Assembly (NCBI RefSeq): GCF_003853415.1
Contig: NZ_QTPP01000004.1
Span: forward strand, 248,001 to 312,000
Source of the DNA: Burkholderia sp. Bp9142
GTDB taxonomy: Bacteria > Pseudomonadota > Gammaproteobacteria > Burkholderiales > Burkholderiaceae
Direction of reading: 5' to 3'
Length of the DNA stretch: 64,000 bases
Shown here: piece by piece, positions 38,127 to 49,705 of the stretch
Numbering within the stretch: the stretch's first letter is position 1
Layout of the letters: each line of letters begins with the position of its first letter
Program-made: the position numbers and the translations under genes
The notes under the pieces: generated by a model
The model's database searches: none
The model's input: the letters and a program-made list of their open reading frames with translations, nothing else
What the model was told of the DNA's origin: nothing

Positions 38127-39224
38127 TCAGGTCAGCGAAGTATCGACGATGCGGCGCGGTGTTTCGAGGTACTCCTTCGACTGCATCTCGACGATCCGCG
38201 AAACCGTGCGCGCGAACTCGTTCGCCATCGGCCCTTCGACGTACAGTTGCTCCGCAGGCACCGCCGCGGACATCAGCAGCTTGACCTTGTGGTCGTACAG
38301 CACGTCGATGAGCCAGGTGAAGCGCCGCGCCTCGGACGCCATGCGCGGCGACATCTGCGGCACTTCCGACAGCACGATCGCGTGGAAACGGCTGGCCAGC
38401 TCGAGATAGTCGTTCTGCGAGCGCGGGCCGCCGCACAGCGTCGCGAAATCGAACCAGACAACCCCGTCGGCCTTGCGCAGCGCCTTCAGCTCGCGCTTCT
38501 CGATATGCAGGATCGGGCTTTCGTCCGGCACCGCGGCGAGCTTCGCGAACGCATGACGCAGTTCGCGATCCGCGTCCGCGCCGAGCGGCGTGTGATACAT
38601 CTGCACCTGCGCGAGCGTGCGCTGGCGATAGTCGACGCCCGCGTCGACGTTCAGCACGTCGAGCTTTTGCTTGATCAGCGCGATCGCCGGCAGCATGCGG
38701 TCGCGATGCAGGCCATCGGGATACAGATCGTCGGGATCGTAGTTGGACGTCATCACGAACTGCACGCCGTTGTTGAACAGGCGATCGAGCAGCCGGTACA
38801 GAATCATCGCGTCCGCGATGTCCGACACGTGGAATTCGTCGAAGCAGATCAGCCGGTAGCGCTTCGCGATGCGTCGAGCGAGCTCGTCGAGCGGATCGGC
38901 CTGCCCTTTCAATTCCTCGAGTTCGCGGTGCACTTCACGCATGAATTCGTGGAAGTGCAGGCGCGTCTTGCGCTGCACGGGCACCACCGCGTAGAAGCTG
39001 TCCATCAGGAAGCTCTTGCCGCGGCCGACGCCACCCCACATGTAGACGCCGCGCGGCAGGTCCGGATGATTGATGAGCTTCTTGAACGCGTTCGAGCGGC
39101 GCGCCTTGTAGTCGACCCATTCGTCGAAGCAGTGCTGCAGGCGATCGACGGCCGCGCGCTGGGCGGGATCGGACTGATAGCCGCGCGTGGTCAATTCGCG
39201 CGTGTAGTATTCGGTGACGTTCAT
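38127..39224 (-). CDS. zapE: Cell division protein ZapE / AFG1-like ATPase
   Basis: This 365-residue AAA+ ATPase resembles ZapE, which acts at the division ring, and mitochondrial AFG1. It has the P-loop G-G-V-G-R-G-K-S (64-71), Walker B-type I-C-F-D-E-F-H-V-S-D-I, and V-M-T-S-N-Y-D-P-D-D-L-Y. The start M-N-V-T-E-Y-Y at 39224 is the family start; upstream frame codons run into the lpd terminator. It lies downstream of lpd but is separated by a terminator. Confidence 0.9.
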   Translation of the reverse strand: MNVTEYYTRELTTRGYQSDPAQRAAVDRLQHCFDEWVDYKARRSNAFKKLINHPDLPRGVYMWGGVGRGKSFLMDSFYAVVPVQRKTRLHFHEFMREVHRELEELKGQADPLDELARRIAKRYRLICFDEFHVSDIADAMILYRLLDRLFNNGVQFVMTSNYDPDDLYPDGLHRDRMLPAIALIKQKLDVLNVDAGVDYRQRTLAQVQMYHTPLGADADRELRHAFAKLAAVPDESPILHIEKRELKALRKADGVVWFDFATLCGGPRSQNDYLELASRFHAIVLSEVPQMSPRMASEARRFTWLIDVLYDHKVKLLMSAAVPAEQLYVEGPMANEFARTVSRIVEMQSKEYLETPRRIVDTSLT

Positions 39225-39236
39225 CAGGCAAACCGG

Positions 39237-39276
39237 AAAAAACGAAGGCGAGCGGGAAACCCCGCCCGCCTTCGTC
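39237..39276 (-). terminator. Terminator of the sucA-sucB-lpd operon
   Basis: Read on the minus strand, ACGAAGGCG pairs with CGCCTTCGT (39267-39275 and 39242-39250), with an inner CGGG/CCCG stem, and is followed by a run of six Us. It lies between the lpd stop and the zapE start. Confidence 0.85.
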
Positions 39277-39322
39277 ATGAGACGGCTGCGCCGGCCGACG
39301 GCCGGCCGACGCTATACCGCGC

Positions 39323-40753
39323 TCAGCTGTTCAGCGAGCGCTTGTCGACGGCGAGCGCCGCTTCGCGCATCACTTCCGACATCGACGGGTGCGGATGGCA
39401 GATGCGGGCGATGTCTTCCGACGCCGCCTTGAACTCCATCGCCACCACGGCTTCCGCGATCAGGTCCGACGCGTTCGCGGCAATCACGTGCACGCCGAGC
39501 AGCTCGTCGGTCTTCGCGTCCGCGATCATCTTCACGAAGCCATCCGGCGCGTTCATGCCGAGCGCACGGCCGTTGATCGAGAACGGGAACTTGCCCGACT
39601 TGATCTCGCGGCCTTCCGCTTTCAGCTGCTGCTCCGTCTTGCCGACCCATGCGATTTCCGGGTACGTGTAGATCACCCACGGAACGCAGTTGTAGTCGAT
39701 GTGCGGCTTCTGGCCGTCTATCACTTCCGCGACCAGCACGCCTTCGTCTTCCGCCTTGTGCGCGAGCATCGGGCCGCGCACCACGTCGCCGATCGCGTAG
39801 ACGTTCGGCACGGCCGTGCGGCAGTGGTCGTCGACGTCGATGAAGCCGCGCTCGTTCGCCTTCAGGCCGATTGCCTCGAGGCCGAGGTTGTCGGTGTTCG
39901 GCACGCGGCCGACCGACACGATCAGGCGGTCGGCGTCGAGCGTCTGCGCGTTGCCGTCCTTGTCCGTGTAAGCGATCGACACGCCATTCGCGGTCGTCTT
40001 CACGTCGCCGATCTTCACGCCGAGATGGATGTCGAGGCCCTGCTTCTTGAACAGCTTGGCCGCTTCCTTCGCGAGCGCTTCGTCGGCTGCGCCGAGGAAC
40101 GCCGGCAGCGCTTCGAGCACCGTCACTTCGGCACCCAGGCGACGCCACACCGAGCCGAGCTCGAGGCCGATCACGCCTGCGCCGATCACGGCGAGCTTCT
40201 TCGGCACCGAGTCGAACGTCAGCGCACCTTCGTTGTCCGACACGATCTTGTTGTCGACCGGGACGTTCGGCAGGTGACGCGCCTTCGAGCCCGTCGCGAT
40301 GATCACGTTCTTCGCGGTGACGACTTCGGTGTCACCCTCGCCGCTCACTTCGATCTGCACGCCGGCGTCGGTCTTGCCGGCGAACTTGCCATGGCCCTTC
40401 AGCCAGGTGATCTTGTTCTTCTTGAACAGGAACTCGATCCCGCTCGTCATCTTCTCGACGATCGCATCCTTGCGGCCGAGCATCTTCGCGACGTCGATCT
40501 TCACGCCGTCGACCGTGATGCCGTGGTCGGCCAGGTGATGCGACGTGTTCTCGAACTCTTCCGACGAGGCGAGCAGCGCCTTCGACGGAATGCAACCGAC
40601 GTTCAGGCAGGTGCCGCCGAGCTTCAGCGCGCCGGCCGGGTTCTTCCACTTCTCGATACAGGCAACGGTCTTGCCGAGCTGCGCGGCGCGAATCGCGGCG
40701 ATGTAGCCACCGGGGCCGGCGCCGATCACGACGACGTCAAATTCCTTGGACAT
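39323..40753 (-). CDS. lpdA: Dihydrolipoyl dehydrogenase (E3)
   Basis: This 476-residue FAD enzyme reoxidises the lipoyl groups of 2-oxoglutarate dehydrogenase. It has the FAD fingerprint [10 protein letters not shown] (11-20), the redox disulfide in [13 protein letters not shown] (C49, C54), the NAD fingerprint [12 protein letters not shown] and the C-terminal H-P-H-P-S-M-S-E. It is the last gene of sucA-sucB-lpdA, 81 bases after sucB. Confidence 0.97.
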   Translation of the reverse strand: MSKEFDVVVIGAGPGGYIAAIRAAQLGKTVACIEKWKNPAGALKLGGTCLNVGCIPSKALLASSEEFENTSHHLADHGITVDGVKIDVAKMLGRKDAIVEKMTSGIEFLFKKNKITWLKGHGKFAGKTDAGVQIEVSGEGDTEVVTAKNVIIATGSKARHLPNVPVDNKIVSDNEGALTFDSVPKKLAVIGAGVIGLELGSVWRRLGAEVTVLEALPAFLGAADEALAKEAAKLFKKQGLDIHLGVKIGDVKTTANGVSIAYTDKDGNAQTLDADRLIVSVGRVPNTDNLGLEAIGLKANERGFIDVDDHCRTAVPNVYAIGDVVRGPMLAHKAEDEGVLVAEVIDGQKPHIDYNCVPWVIYTYPEIAWVGKTEQQLKAEGREIKSGKFPFSINGRALGMNAPDGFVKMIADAKTDELLGVHVIAANASDLIAEAVVAMEFKAASEDIARICHPHPSMSEVMREAALAVDKRSLNS

Positions 40754-40834
40754 GACAATCCTTTCTACTTGTACGCCCGCACGCCCGCGCGCGTGCGCGA
40801 GCGTGCGGGGCGGGTCAATGCAGTGAGACTCGGC

Positions 40835-42112
40835 TTACAGGTCGAGCAGCAGGCGTGCCGGATCTTCCAGCGCATCCTTCATCGCGACGAGCGACAGCAC
40901 GGCTTCGCGGCCGTCGATGATCCGGTGGTCGTACGACAGTGCCAGGTAGTTGATCGGACGGATCACGATCTGGCCGTTTTCGACAACCGGGCGCTCCTTC
41001 GTCGCGTGCACGCCGAGGATGGCCGATTGCGGCGGGTTGATGATTGGGGTCGACAGCATCGAGCCGAACACGCCGCCGTTCGAGATCGAGAACGTACCGC
41101 CCGTCATTTCCTCGATCGACAGCTTGCCGTCCTTCGCCTTCTGGCCGAATTCGGCGATCTTCTTCTCGATCTCGGCGAGGCTCAGCTGGTCCGCATTGCG
41201 CAGGATCGGCACGACCAGGCCACGCGGCGAACCGACCGCGATACCGATGTCGAAGTAGCCGTGATAGACGATGTCGTTACCGTCGATCGACGCGTTCACC
41301 AGCGGGAACTTCTTCAGCGCGTGCACGGCCGCCTTCACGAAGAACGACATGAAGCCGAGCTTCACGCCATGTTCCTTCTCGAACTTGTCCTTGTACTTCG
41401 CGCGCAGGTCCATGACCGGCTGCATGTTGACTTCGTTGAACGTCGTCAGGATCGCGTTGGTCTGCTGCGACTCGAGCAGACGCTCGGCGATACGCGCACG
41501 CAGACGCGACATCGGCACGCGCTGTTCCGGACGGTCGTTCAGCCAGGTCGTGGCCGACGCCGGCACCTTCACGTCCGGCAGCGACGGCTTCGCAGCGGCG
41601 GTCTTCGCCGGTGCGGCGGCCGGAGCAGCCTTCGGTGCGCTGCCCGCTGCCAGCGCGTCGCCCTTCGTGACACGGCCGTCGCGGCCCGAACCTGCGACGT
41701 CGCCTGCCGACAGGCCCTTCTCGGCCAGCAGCTTCGATGCGGCCGGCGATGCGGCAGCCGAGCTCGACGCAACTGCGGCAGCCGGCTGTGCTGCCGGTGC
41801 GGCTGCAGCAGGCGCTGCCGCCGGCTTCACTTCGGCGGCGCCTGCCGCTGCTTCGGCAGCACCTGCCTTCGCTTCGGTGTCGATCGTCGCGATGATCTGG
41901 TCGGCGACCACGGTGTCACCATCGTTCTGCAGCACTTGCGCGAGCACGCCCGCGGCCGGTGCCGGCACTTCGAGCACGACCTTGTCGGTCTCGAGTTCGA
42001 TCAGGATTTCGTCCTGCGCGACTGCTTCGCCCGGCTTCTTCTTCCACTGCAGCATGGTGGCTTCCGAAACCGACTCCGAAAGCTGGGGGACTTTGACTTC
42101 TACGATAGCCAT
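40835..42112 (-). CDS. sucB: Dihydrolipoyllysine-residue succinyltransferase (E2 of 2-oxoglutarate dehydrogenase)
   Basis: This 425-residue E2 core has one lipoyl domain with the modified lysine K44 in E-T-D-K-V-V-L-E, an alanine/proline-rich hinge, a peripheral-subunit-binding domain ([10 protein letters not shown] near 130) and a catalytic domain with Y-D-H-R-I-I-D-G near the C-terminus. It transfers succinyl groups to CoA in the TCA cycle. Confidence 0.97.
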   Translation of the reverse strand: MAIVEVKVPQLSESVSEATMLQWKKKPGEAVAQDEILIELETDKVVLEVPAPAAGVLAQVLQNDGDTVVADQIIATIDTEAKAGAAEAAAGAAEVKPAAAPAAAAPAAQPAAAVASSSAAASPAASKLLAEKGLSAGDVAGSGRDGRVTKGDALAAGSAPKAAPAAAPAKTAAAKPSLPDVKVPASATTWLNDRPEQRVPMSRLRARIAERLLESQQTNAILTTFNEVNMQPVMDLRAKYKDKFEKEHGVKLGFMSFFVKAAVHALKKFPLVNASIDGNDIVYHGYFDIGIAVGSPRGLVVPILRNADQLSLAEIEKKIAEFGQKAKDGKLSIEEMTGGTFSISNGGVFGSMLSTPIINPPQSAILGVHATKERPVVENGQIVIRPINYLALSYDHRIIDGREAVLSLVAMKDALEDPARLLLDL

Positions 42113-42206
42113 GTGATTTTCCTGGATGCTTAATCTGGGTAATGACGAGGTTCGTGCGATTCCTTCGGCCGGTGCGGCGCGCGACGCGCCCGGCAGGCCA
42201 AAAGAG

Positions 42207-42233
42207 ACGGGAAAGCGCCGCGCGCCTTCCCGT
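42207..42233 (-). other. Stem-loop between sucA and sucB
   Basis: ACGGGAA (42207-42213) pairs with TTCCCGT (42227-42233). On the minus strand it is followed by CTCTTTT, so it may be a weak attenuator that tunes the sucA to sucB ratio. Confidence 0.4.
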
Positions 42234-42247
42234 TTCGCTTCCGTCGA

Positions 42248-45112
42248 TTATTTCGCGATCGATGCGCTCTTCAGGCGGCCGAACGCACCTTCGATGAGGG
42301 CCTTCTGCTGCTCGTAGTGCTTCGCGTAGTAGCCGACCGCCGGCGAGGCCGAAGCCGGACGGCCGCTGTACGCCAGCTTCTGCCCTTCCTTCATGCCTTC
42401 CTTCAGGTGGTGCTCGACGTAGAACCAGGGGCCCTGGTTCTGCGGCTCGTCCTGCACCCAGACCACTTCAGTCGCGTTCTCGTACTTCTTCATTTCGGCT
42501 TCGAACTGCTTGTGCGCGAACGGATACAGCTGCTCGATACGGATGATCGCGACGTCGTTCGCCTTCGCTTCGCGGCGATGCGCGACGAGGTCGTAGTACA
42601 CGCGGCCCGAGCACGCCAGCACGCGCTTGACCTTCTTCGCGTCGATGCCGCCGTCGGTTTCGCCCAGCACCGGCTGGAACGAACCCTTCGCGAGCTCCGA
42701 CAGGTCCGACACCGCTTCCTTGTGGCGCAGCAGCGACTTCGGCGTGGCGACGATCAGCGGCTTGCGGAACAGACGGATCATCTGGCGACGCAGCAGGTGG
42801 AAGATCTGCGCCGGCGTCGTCGGCTGGACGACCTGCATGTTGTGATCGGCACACAGTTGCAGGAAACGCTCAATACGGGTCGACGAGTGTTCCGGACCCT
42901 GGCCTTCGTAGCCGTGCGGCAGCAGCATCGTGAGACCCGACACGCGGCCCCACTTCACTTCACCCGACGAGATGAACTGGTCGATCACGACCTGCGCGCC
43001 GTTGACGAAGTCGCCGAACTGGGCTTCCCACAGCACGAGCGTGTTCGGCTCGGCGGTCGAGTAACCGTATTCGAAGCCCAGCACCGCTTCTTCCGACAGC
43101 ACCGAGTCGATCACCGTGAACTTCGCCTGGCCTTCGGCGATGTTCTGCAGCGGCACGTACGTGCCGTCGTTCCAGCGTTCGCGGTTCTGGTCATGCAGCA
43201 CCGCGTGACGGTGCGTGAACGTGCCGCGGCCCGAGTCCTGGCCCGTCAGGCGCACCGAGTAGCCCGATGCGACGAGCGACGCGAACGCGAGGTGTTCGCC
43301 CATGCCCCAGTCGAGCGGCTGGTCGCCGCGCGCCATGTTGCGGCGGTCGTTGATCACGCGCTCGACGAGCGGGTGGACCTTGAAGTTTTCCGGGACCGTC
43401 GTGATGCGTTCGCCGAGGCGCTTCAGTTCGGCGAGCGGCACGGCCGTATCGGCTGCGTCCGTCCACTTGCGGTTCAGGAACGGCACCCAGTCGACCGCGT
43501 ACTTGCTCTTGTAGTTCGACAGGACCGGGTCGACCGTGTGGTGACCGTCGTCCATTGCCTTGCGGTACGCCTTCACGAAGTTGTCGGCGTCTTCCGCGCT
43601 GATCACGCCCTGCTGCACGAGCCTCTCGGCGTACAGTGCACGGGTGCCCGGGTGCTGCGCGATCTTCTTGTACATCAGCGGCTGCGTGACCGCCGGCGTG
43701 TCCTGCTCGTTGTGACCCAGCTTGCGGAAGCAGACGATGTCGATCACGACATCCTTGTGGAACTGCATCCGGTAATCAATCGCGATCTGCGTCGCGAGGA
43801 TCACGGCTTCCGGATCGTCGCCGTTCACGTGCAGCACCGGCGCCTCGATCATCTTGACGACATCGGTACAGTACAGCGTCGAGCGCGCGTCGCGCGGGTC
43901 GGACGTCGTGAAGCCGATCTGGTTGTTGATGACGATGTGCAGCGTGCCGTGCGTGCCGTAGCCGCGCGTCTGCGCGAGGTTCAGCGTTTCCATCACGACG
44001 CCTTGGCCTGCGAAGGCCGCGTCGCCGTGGATCTGCACCGGCAGCACCTGCAGGCCGTCTTCGTCGCCGCGACGGTCCATCCGCGCCTTCGCGGAACCTT
44101 CGACCACCGGGTTCACGATTTCGAGGTGCGACGGGTTGAACGCGAGCGACAGGTGCACCGGGCCGCCTTCCGTCGACACGTCCGACGAGAAGCCCTTGTG
44201 GTACTTCACGTCGCCGGCCGGCAGGTCGTCGACGTGCTTGCCTTCGAATTCGGCGAACAGGTCGGCCGGCATCTTGCCCAGCGTGTTGACCAGCACGTTC
44301 AGACGGCCGCGGTGGGCCATGCCGATGATGATTTCCTGCACGCCGCGCTTGCCCGAGTGCTGGACGACTTCGTCCATCGCCGCGATGAAGCTTTCGCCGC
44401 CTTCGAGCGAGAAGCGCTTCTGGCCGACGTACTTGGTGTGCAGATAGCGCTCGAGGCCTTCCGCTGCCGTCAGGCGATTCAGGATGTGCTTCTTCTTGTC
44501 GACCGAGAAGGCCGGCGTCGCGCGGATCGATTCCAGGCGCTCCTGCCACCAGCGCTTCTGCTCCGGATCGCTGATGTACATGTACTCGGCGCCGAGCGTG
44601 CCGCAGTACGTGTCACGCAGGCCCTTGACGATGTCGCGCAGCGAAGCCTGGTCGAAACCGAAATACAGGTTGCTTGCGCTGTACGTCTGGTCGAGGTCGC
44701 CTTCGGAGAAGTCGTAGAACGCGGGTTCGAGTTCGGGAATGGCGGGACGTTCGCGACGCTTCAGCGGATCCAGATTGGCCCATTGCGAGCCGAGGAAACG
44801 ATAGGCGCTGATGAGGGACTGGACGTGGACCTGCTTGCGCGCGGTCGCCAGATTGCTGGTGCTTTCGCGCGGGATGAAGGCATTGGCCTTCGCACGCTCG
44901 GCAAACGATTCGACGATCGGAAAATGAGCGACGTCATTGGCATTCGAGCCGTCCGTTGCAGGCACGTTCTGCAGCGCGTCGAAATACTCTCGCCAGTTCT
45001 CCGGCACCGATGCCGGATTGTTGAGGTATGCATCGTACAGTTCTTCAACGTACGAAGCATTGCCGCCGAACAGATAGGAGTTCAGCTGAAACTGCTTCAT
45101 TACATCTGACAT
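42248..45112 (-). CDS. sucA: 2-Oxoglutarate dehydrogenase E1 component
   Basis: This 954-residue thiamine diphosphate enzyme decarboxylates 2-oxoglutarate. It starts with the E1 N-terminal L-F-G-G-N-A-S-Y-V-E-E-L-Y. Cofactor and substrate segments include G-M-A-H-R-G-R-L-N-V-L and the thiamine region with H-G-D-A-A-F-A-G-Q-G-V. The C-terminal end has W-V-Q-D-E-P-Q-N-Q-G-P-W. Length is normal. It is the first gene of sucA-sucB-lpdA. Confidence 0.97.
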   Translation of the reverse strand: MSDVMKQFQLNSYLFGGNASYVEELYDAYLNNPASVPENWREYFDALQNVPATDGSNANDVAHFPIVESFAERAKANAFIPRESTSNLATARKQVHVQSLISAYRFLGSQWANLDPLKRRERPAIPELEPAFYDFSEGDLDQTYSASNLYFGFDQASLRDIVKGLRDTYCGTLGAEYMYISDPEQKRWWQERLESIRATPAFSVDKKKHILNRLTAAEGLERYLHTKYVGQKRFSLEGGESFIAAMDEVVQHSGKRGVQEIIIGMAHRGRLNVLVNTLGKMPADLFAEFEGKHVDDLPAGDVKYHKGFSSDVSTEGGPVHLSLAFNPSHLEIVNPVVEGSAKARMDRRGDEDGLQVLPVQIHGDAAFAGQGVVMETLNLAQTRGYGTHGTLHIVINNQIGFTTSDPRDARSTLYCTDVVKMIEAPVLHVNGDDPEAVILATQIAIDYRMQFHKDVVIDIVCFRKLGHNEQDTPAVTQPLMYKKIAQHPGTRALYAERLVQQGVISAEDADNFVKAYRKAMDDGHHTVDPVLSNYKSKYAVDWVPFLNRKWTDAADTAVPLAELKRLGERITTVPENFKVHPLVERVINDRRNMARGDQPLDWGMGEHLAFASLVASGYSVRLTGQDSGRGTFTHRHAVLHDQNRERWNDGTYVPLQNIAEGQAKFTVIDSVLSEEAVLGFEYGYSTAEPNTLVLWEAQFGDFVNGAQVVIDQFISSGEVKWGRVSGLTMLLPHGYEGQGPEHSSTRIERFLQLCADHNMQVVQPTTPAQIFHLLRRQMIRLFRKPLIVATPKSLLRHKEAVSDLSELAKGSFQPVLGETDGGIDAKKVKRVLACSGRVYYDLVAHRREAKANDVAIIRIEQLYPFAHKQFEAEMKKYENATEVVWVQDEPQNQGPWFYVEHHLKEGMKEGQKLAYSGRPASASPAVGYYAKHYEQQKALIEGAFGRLKSASIAK

Positions 45113-45374
45113 TTTACGCTCACCTTTCTTCGAGCTTCTCGAGAAATAGCGGGTTACTCAACCTTCCGCGACACGGCCTGACCGTTTAGCGGATTGCGAA
45201 TCAAGTCTTGCTTGGAAGGACCTAAAACTTGCGTGCGCGCAGCATATCACAGAACCGATACCGGAGTTCACGGCGAAATGTGCCTGAAAGCACCGCACGA
45301 CGGGGTTTTGCCGGATTGCCACGACCCGCGGGAACAGTGTTTTGCAACGCATTCGGTTGCACATCGCGCGGATG
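45113..45374. other. Region upstream of sucA
   Basis: This stretch should contain the minus-strand promoter of the suc operon, but no clear -35/-10 pair was found. Short open frames have no supporting features. It ends at the typA terminator. Confidence 0.35.
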
Positions 45375-45402
45375 CAAAAAAGGCCGCCCGAAGGCGACCT
45401 TT
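45375..45402 (-). terminator. Intrinsic terminator of typA
   Basis: On the minus strand AAAAGGTCGCC pairs with GGGCGGCCTTTTTT across a short loop, and the descending arm is the U run. It lies 26 bases after the typA stop. Confidence 0.85.
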
Positions 45403-45428
45403 TGCGTCATGCACGGGAACAGCCGAGC

Positions 45429-47255
<1,827 letters not shown>

Positions 47256-47514
47256 AGAAACCTGAAATCGTTGAACGCGCAAACGCGCACGCTCGTCTGT
47301 CACCGGGACACGTGCGCGCGCGTTGCAGCTTGGAAACCACAAATTATAGCACGTGAGAATGTCGGAAGCCGGACCGTCCGGTGCAATGCAACAAGCGACG
47401 CCATCCTGCCCTCGCCACCGACGCGGCCGACACCACTCCCGGCGCCCCGAAGACCCTGATCCGGACAAGGAGATTCCGGAGCACGGAGCGCGCCCTCGCC
47501 CGTTCGATTAACAT
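47256..47514. other. Divergent intergenic region between typA and the MarR regulator
   Basis: It holds the minus-strand -10 element TATAAT (47343-47348) for typA, without a good -35. Otherwise I see no gene. The plus-strand promoter of the MarR gene begins at 47515. Confidence 0.4.
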
Positions 47515-47543
47515 TTGCCGAGGCAAGCAATTGTGCCTATACT
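47515..47543 (+). promoter_or_regulatory. Promoter of the MarR regulator gene
   Basis: TTGCCG (47515-47520) and TATACT (47538-47543) are 17 bases apart. The -35 lies inside the palindrome TTGCC-GA-GGCAA (47515-47526), so a repressor bound there could block RNA polymerase. Confidence 0.65.
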
Positions 47544-47549
47544 GCTGCC

Positions 47550-47559
47550 TAGTCAACTA
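47550..47559. promoter_or_regulatory. Candidate MarR operator TAGTCAACTA
   Basis: TAGT-CA-ACTA is a perfect inverted repeat at the expected transcription start, 7 bases after the -10. MarR-type repressors often bind such sites. A related half-palindrome (GTAAT, TTG, CAATTAC) lies between the MarR gene and the efflux genes at 48066-48088. Confidence 0.5.
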
Positions 47560-47577
47560 TTGCAGCTTCAGGGTTTT

Positions 47578-48069
47578 ATGTCGGATTCTCCTTCTCAACC
47601 GCCTGTTTCGCCGCTGTCCTCGTATCAGATGAACGACAGCGTCGGTTATCTGATGTCGCGCGTGAAGTCGGTGATGACCAATCTCGTCACGCAACGAACG
47701 CAGGAAGAGCTCGGCATCACCGGCACGCAGGCGAGCATGCTGTTCATGATCGCGGTCGGCAAGTGTTCGACGGCCGCCGAGCTCGCGCGGGAATACGGGA
47801 TCGACGCGAGCGCGGTCACGCGCCTGCTCGATCGTGTCGAGAAGCGCGGGCTGCTGTCCCGCGTGCGCAGCATCGAGGATCGGCGTGTCGTGCGCCTCGA
47901 ACTGACCGACGAAGGCCGTGCGCTTGCCGAGCGGCTGCCGCCGGTGTTCCGCAGCGTGCTCGACGAGTTGCTGGACGGGTTTACGCCGGAAGAAGTCGGG
48001 TTCCTGAAGAGCATGCTGCGCCGCATTCTCAGCAATTACTGCGAGACCGCCGGCGGCAGCGTCACGTAA
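47578..48069 (+). CDS. MarR-family regulator of the efflux operon
   Basis: This 163-residue winged-helix repressor has the MarR core G-I-T-G-T-Q-A-S-M-L-F-M-I, C-S-T-A-A-E-L-A-R-E-Y-G-I-D-A-S-A-V-T-R-L, with R-V-R-S-I-E-D-R-R-V-V-R-L-E-L-T in the wing. It lies just upstream of a tripartite EmrAB-type pump in the same direction, which it probably represses until an inducer such as a phenolic compound binds. The ATG follows a CAGGG site. Confidence 0.88.
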   Translation: MSDSPSQPPVSPLSSYQMNDSVGYLMSRVKSVMTNLVTQRTQEELGITGTQASMLFMIAVGKCSTAAELAREYGIDASAVTRLLDRVEKRGLLSRVRSIEDRRVVRLELTDEGRALAERLPPVFRSVLDELLDGFTPEEVGFLKSMLRRILSNYCETAGGSVT

Positions 48070-48156
48070 TAGTTGCCATAACAATTACTTTAGACAGATT
48101 AATGTAAGGAAATCCTTGCAGTGTCCATCATTCATTCCGAGTCAGGGAACCGCGCG

Positions 48157-49653
48157 ATGAAATCCTCCCCGTTGTCCGTGCGCGCCGGGTCGTGCCGTGC
48201 CGCCGTCGCCGCAGCGGTTGCCGCGCTGGCGCTGGCGGGCTGCGCAAACTACATCGGCATCAAGAGCGACAGGCAGATCGCTCCCGCGTCGCAATTCGAA
48301 ACCGCCCAGAGCCTGCCGGCCCAGGGCGGCCGGTGGCCGGCGCTCGACTGGGCAAACCAGTTCGGCGATCCGCAGTTACCGCAGCTGATCGACGAGGCGC
48401 TCCAGGGCAGCCCGTCGATCGCGCAAGCGCAGGCGCGCATCGCGAAGGCGTCGTCATACATCGAATCGTCGCGCTCGAACCTGATGCCGAAGGCCGAAGC
48501 CAGCTACTCGTGGACGCGCGAGCTGTATTCGTCGAACGCGCTGTTCCCGCCCCCGTACGGCGGCCAGTGGTACAGCGAGAACAACGCGCTCGCGAGCGCG
48601 TCGTGGGATCTCGACCTGTGGGGCAAGAACCGCGAGCGCCTGCACACGGCCGTGTCGCAGGAAAAGGCCGCCGAAGCCGACATGCAGCAGGCGCGCATCA
48701 CGCTCGCGTCGTCGGTCGCCCGCACCTACAACTCGCTCGCACAGCTGTATGCGCTGCGCGACATCGCGCAGCGCGAGATCACCAACCGTCAGACGGTCGG
48801 CAAGATCACCGACGGCCGCGTATCGGCCGGCCTCGACACCAACGTGGAACGCCAGACCGCGCGCGGCAATATCGCGACGACCCAGGCCTCGCTGTCCGAC
48901 CTCGACGGCCAGATCACGGCCGTGCGCTACCAGCTCGCCGCGCTGCTCGGCAAGGGGCCGGATCGTGGGCTGCAGATCGCCGCGCCGGTGATGAATCCGA
49001 CCGGCGAAGTCGCGCTGCCCGGCAACCTGCCGGCCGACCTCGTGTCGCGCCGCCCCGACATCGTCGCCGCGCGCTGGCAGGTCGAGGCCGCGATGCACGA
49101 CGTGAAGGAAGCGAAGGCCGAGTTCTTCCCGGACGTGAACCTCGCGGCCGGCTTCGGCTTCGATGCGTTCGGCTGGGGCAAATTCCTGAATTTCGCGAGC
49201 CGCCAGGCGCAGTTCGGCCCGGCCATCCACCTGCCGATCTTCGATGCCGGCGCGTTGCGCGCGCAGCTCAAGGGCCGTTATGCGGACTTCGACCTGTCGG
49301 TCGCGAACTACAACCAGACGCTGATCGGCGCGCTGAACGACGTCGCGACGCAGGTCGCGTCGATCCGCGCGGTCGATCGCCAGATGGACGACGCGCAGCG
49401 TGCGCTCGATGCGTCGACGCGCGCGTACGACCTCGCCGTGATCCGATACAAGGCCGGCCTGTCGCCGCAGCTCCAGGTGCTGACCGCGGACAGCAACCGC
49501 CTCGCGTCGGAACAGACCGTGACCAACCTGAAGATGCGCCGGCGCGACATGCAGCTCGCGCTGATCAAGGCGCTCGGCGGCGGGTTCGACGCGACCGGCA
49601 CGCGGCTCGCCGCGCCCGACGCCGACAAGCAGACGAAACAGGCTGCCAACTGA
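48157..49653 (+). CDS. Outer membrane efflux lipoprotein (NodT/OprM family)
   Basis: This 498-residue protein forms the outer membrane channel of the adjacent EmrAB-type pump. It has a lipoprotein signal L-A-L-A-G-C (C29), followed by two TolC-family repeats with A-S-W-D-L-D-L-W-G-K-N-R and A-D-L-V-S-R-R-P-D-I-V-A-A-R-W-Q. The ATG at 48157 with AGGGAA upstream gives a typical signal peptide; a GTG at 48121 with AAGGA upstream is a possible longer start. Confidence 0.88.
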   Translation: MKSSPLSVRAGSCRAAVAAAVAALALAGCANYIGIKSDRQIAPASQFETAQSLPAQGGRWPALDWANQFGDPQLPQLIDEALQGSPSIAQAQARIAKASSYIESSRSNLMPKAEASYSWTRELYSSNALFPPPYGGQWYSENNALASASWDLDLWGKNRERLHTAVSQEKAAEADMQQARITLASSVARTYNSLAQLYALRDIAQREITNRQTVGKITDGRVSAGLDTNVERQTARGNIATTQASLSDLDGQITAVRYQLAALLGKGPDRGLQIAAPVMNPTGEVALPGNLPADLVSRRPDIVAARWQVEAAMHDVKEAKAEFFPDVNLAAGFGFDAFGWGKFLNFASRQAQFGPAIHLPIFDAGALRAQLKGRYADFDLSVANYNQTLIGALNDVATQVASIRAVDRQMDDAQRALDASTRAYDLAVIRYKAGLSPQLQVLTADSNRLASEQTVTNLKMRRRDMQLALIKALGGGFDATGTRLAAPDADKQTKQAAN

Positions 49654-49705
49654 TCCGGCGCCACCCCTACGCAGACACTCGAAATAACGGACGGAGAACA
49701 TCGCC

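Noticed and set aside
42317-45109. 930-codon plus-strand open frame opposite sucA
   Set aside because: It is the antisense shadow of sucA in high-G+C DNA, with no family similarity or ribosome site.
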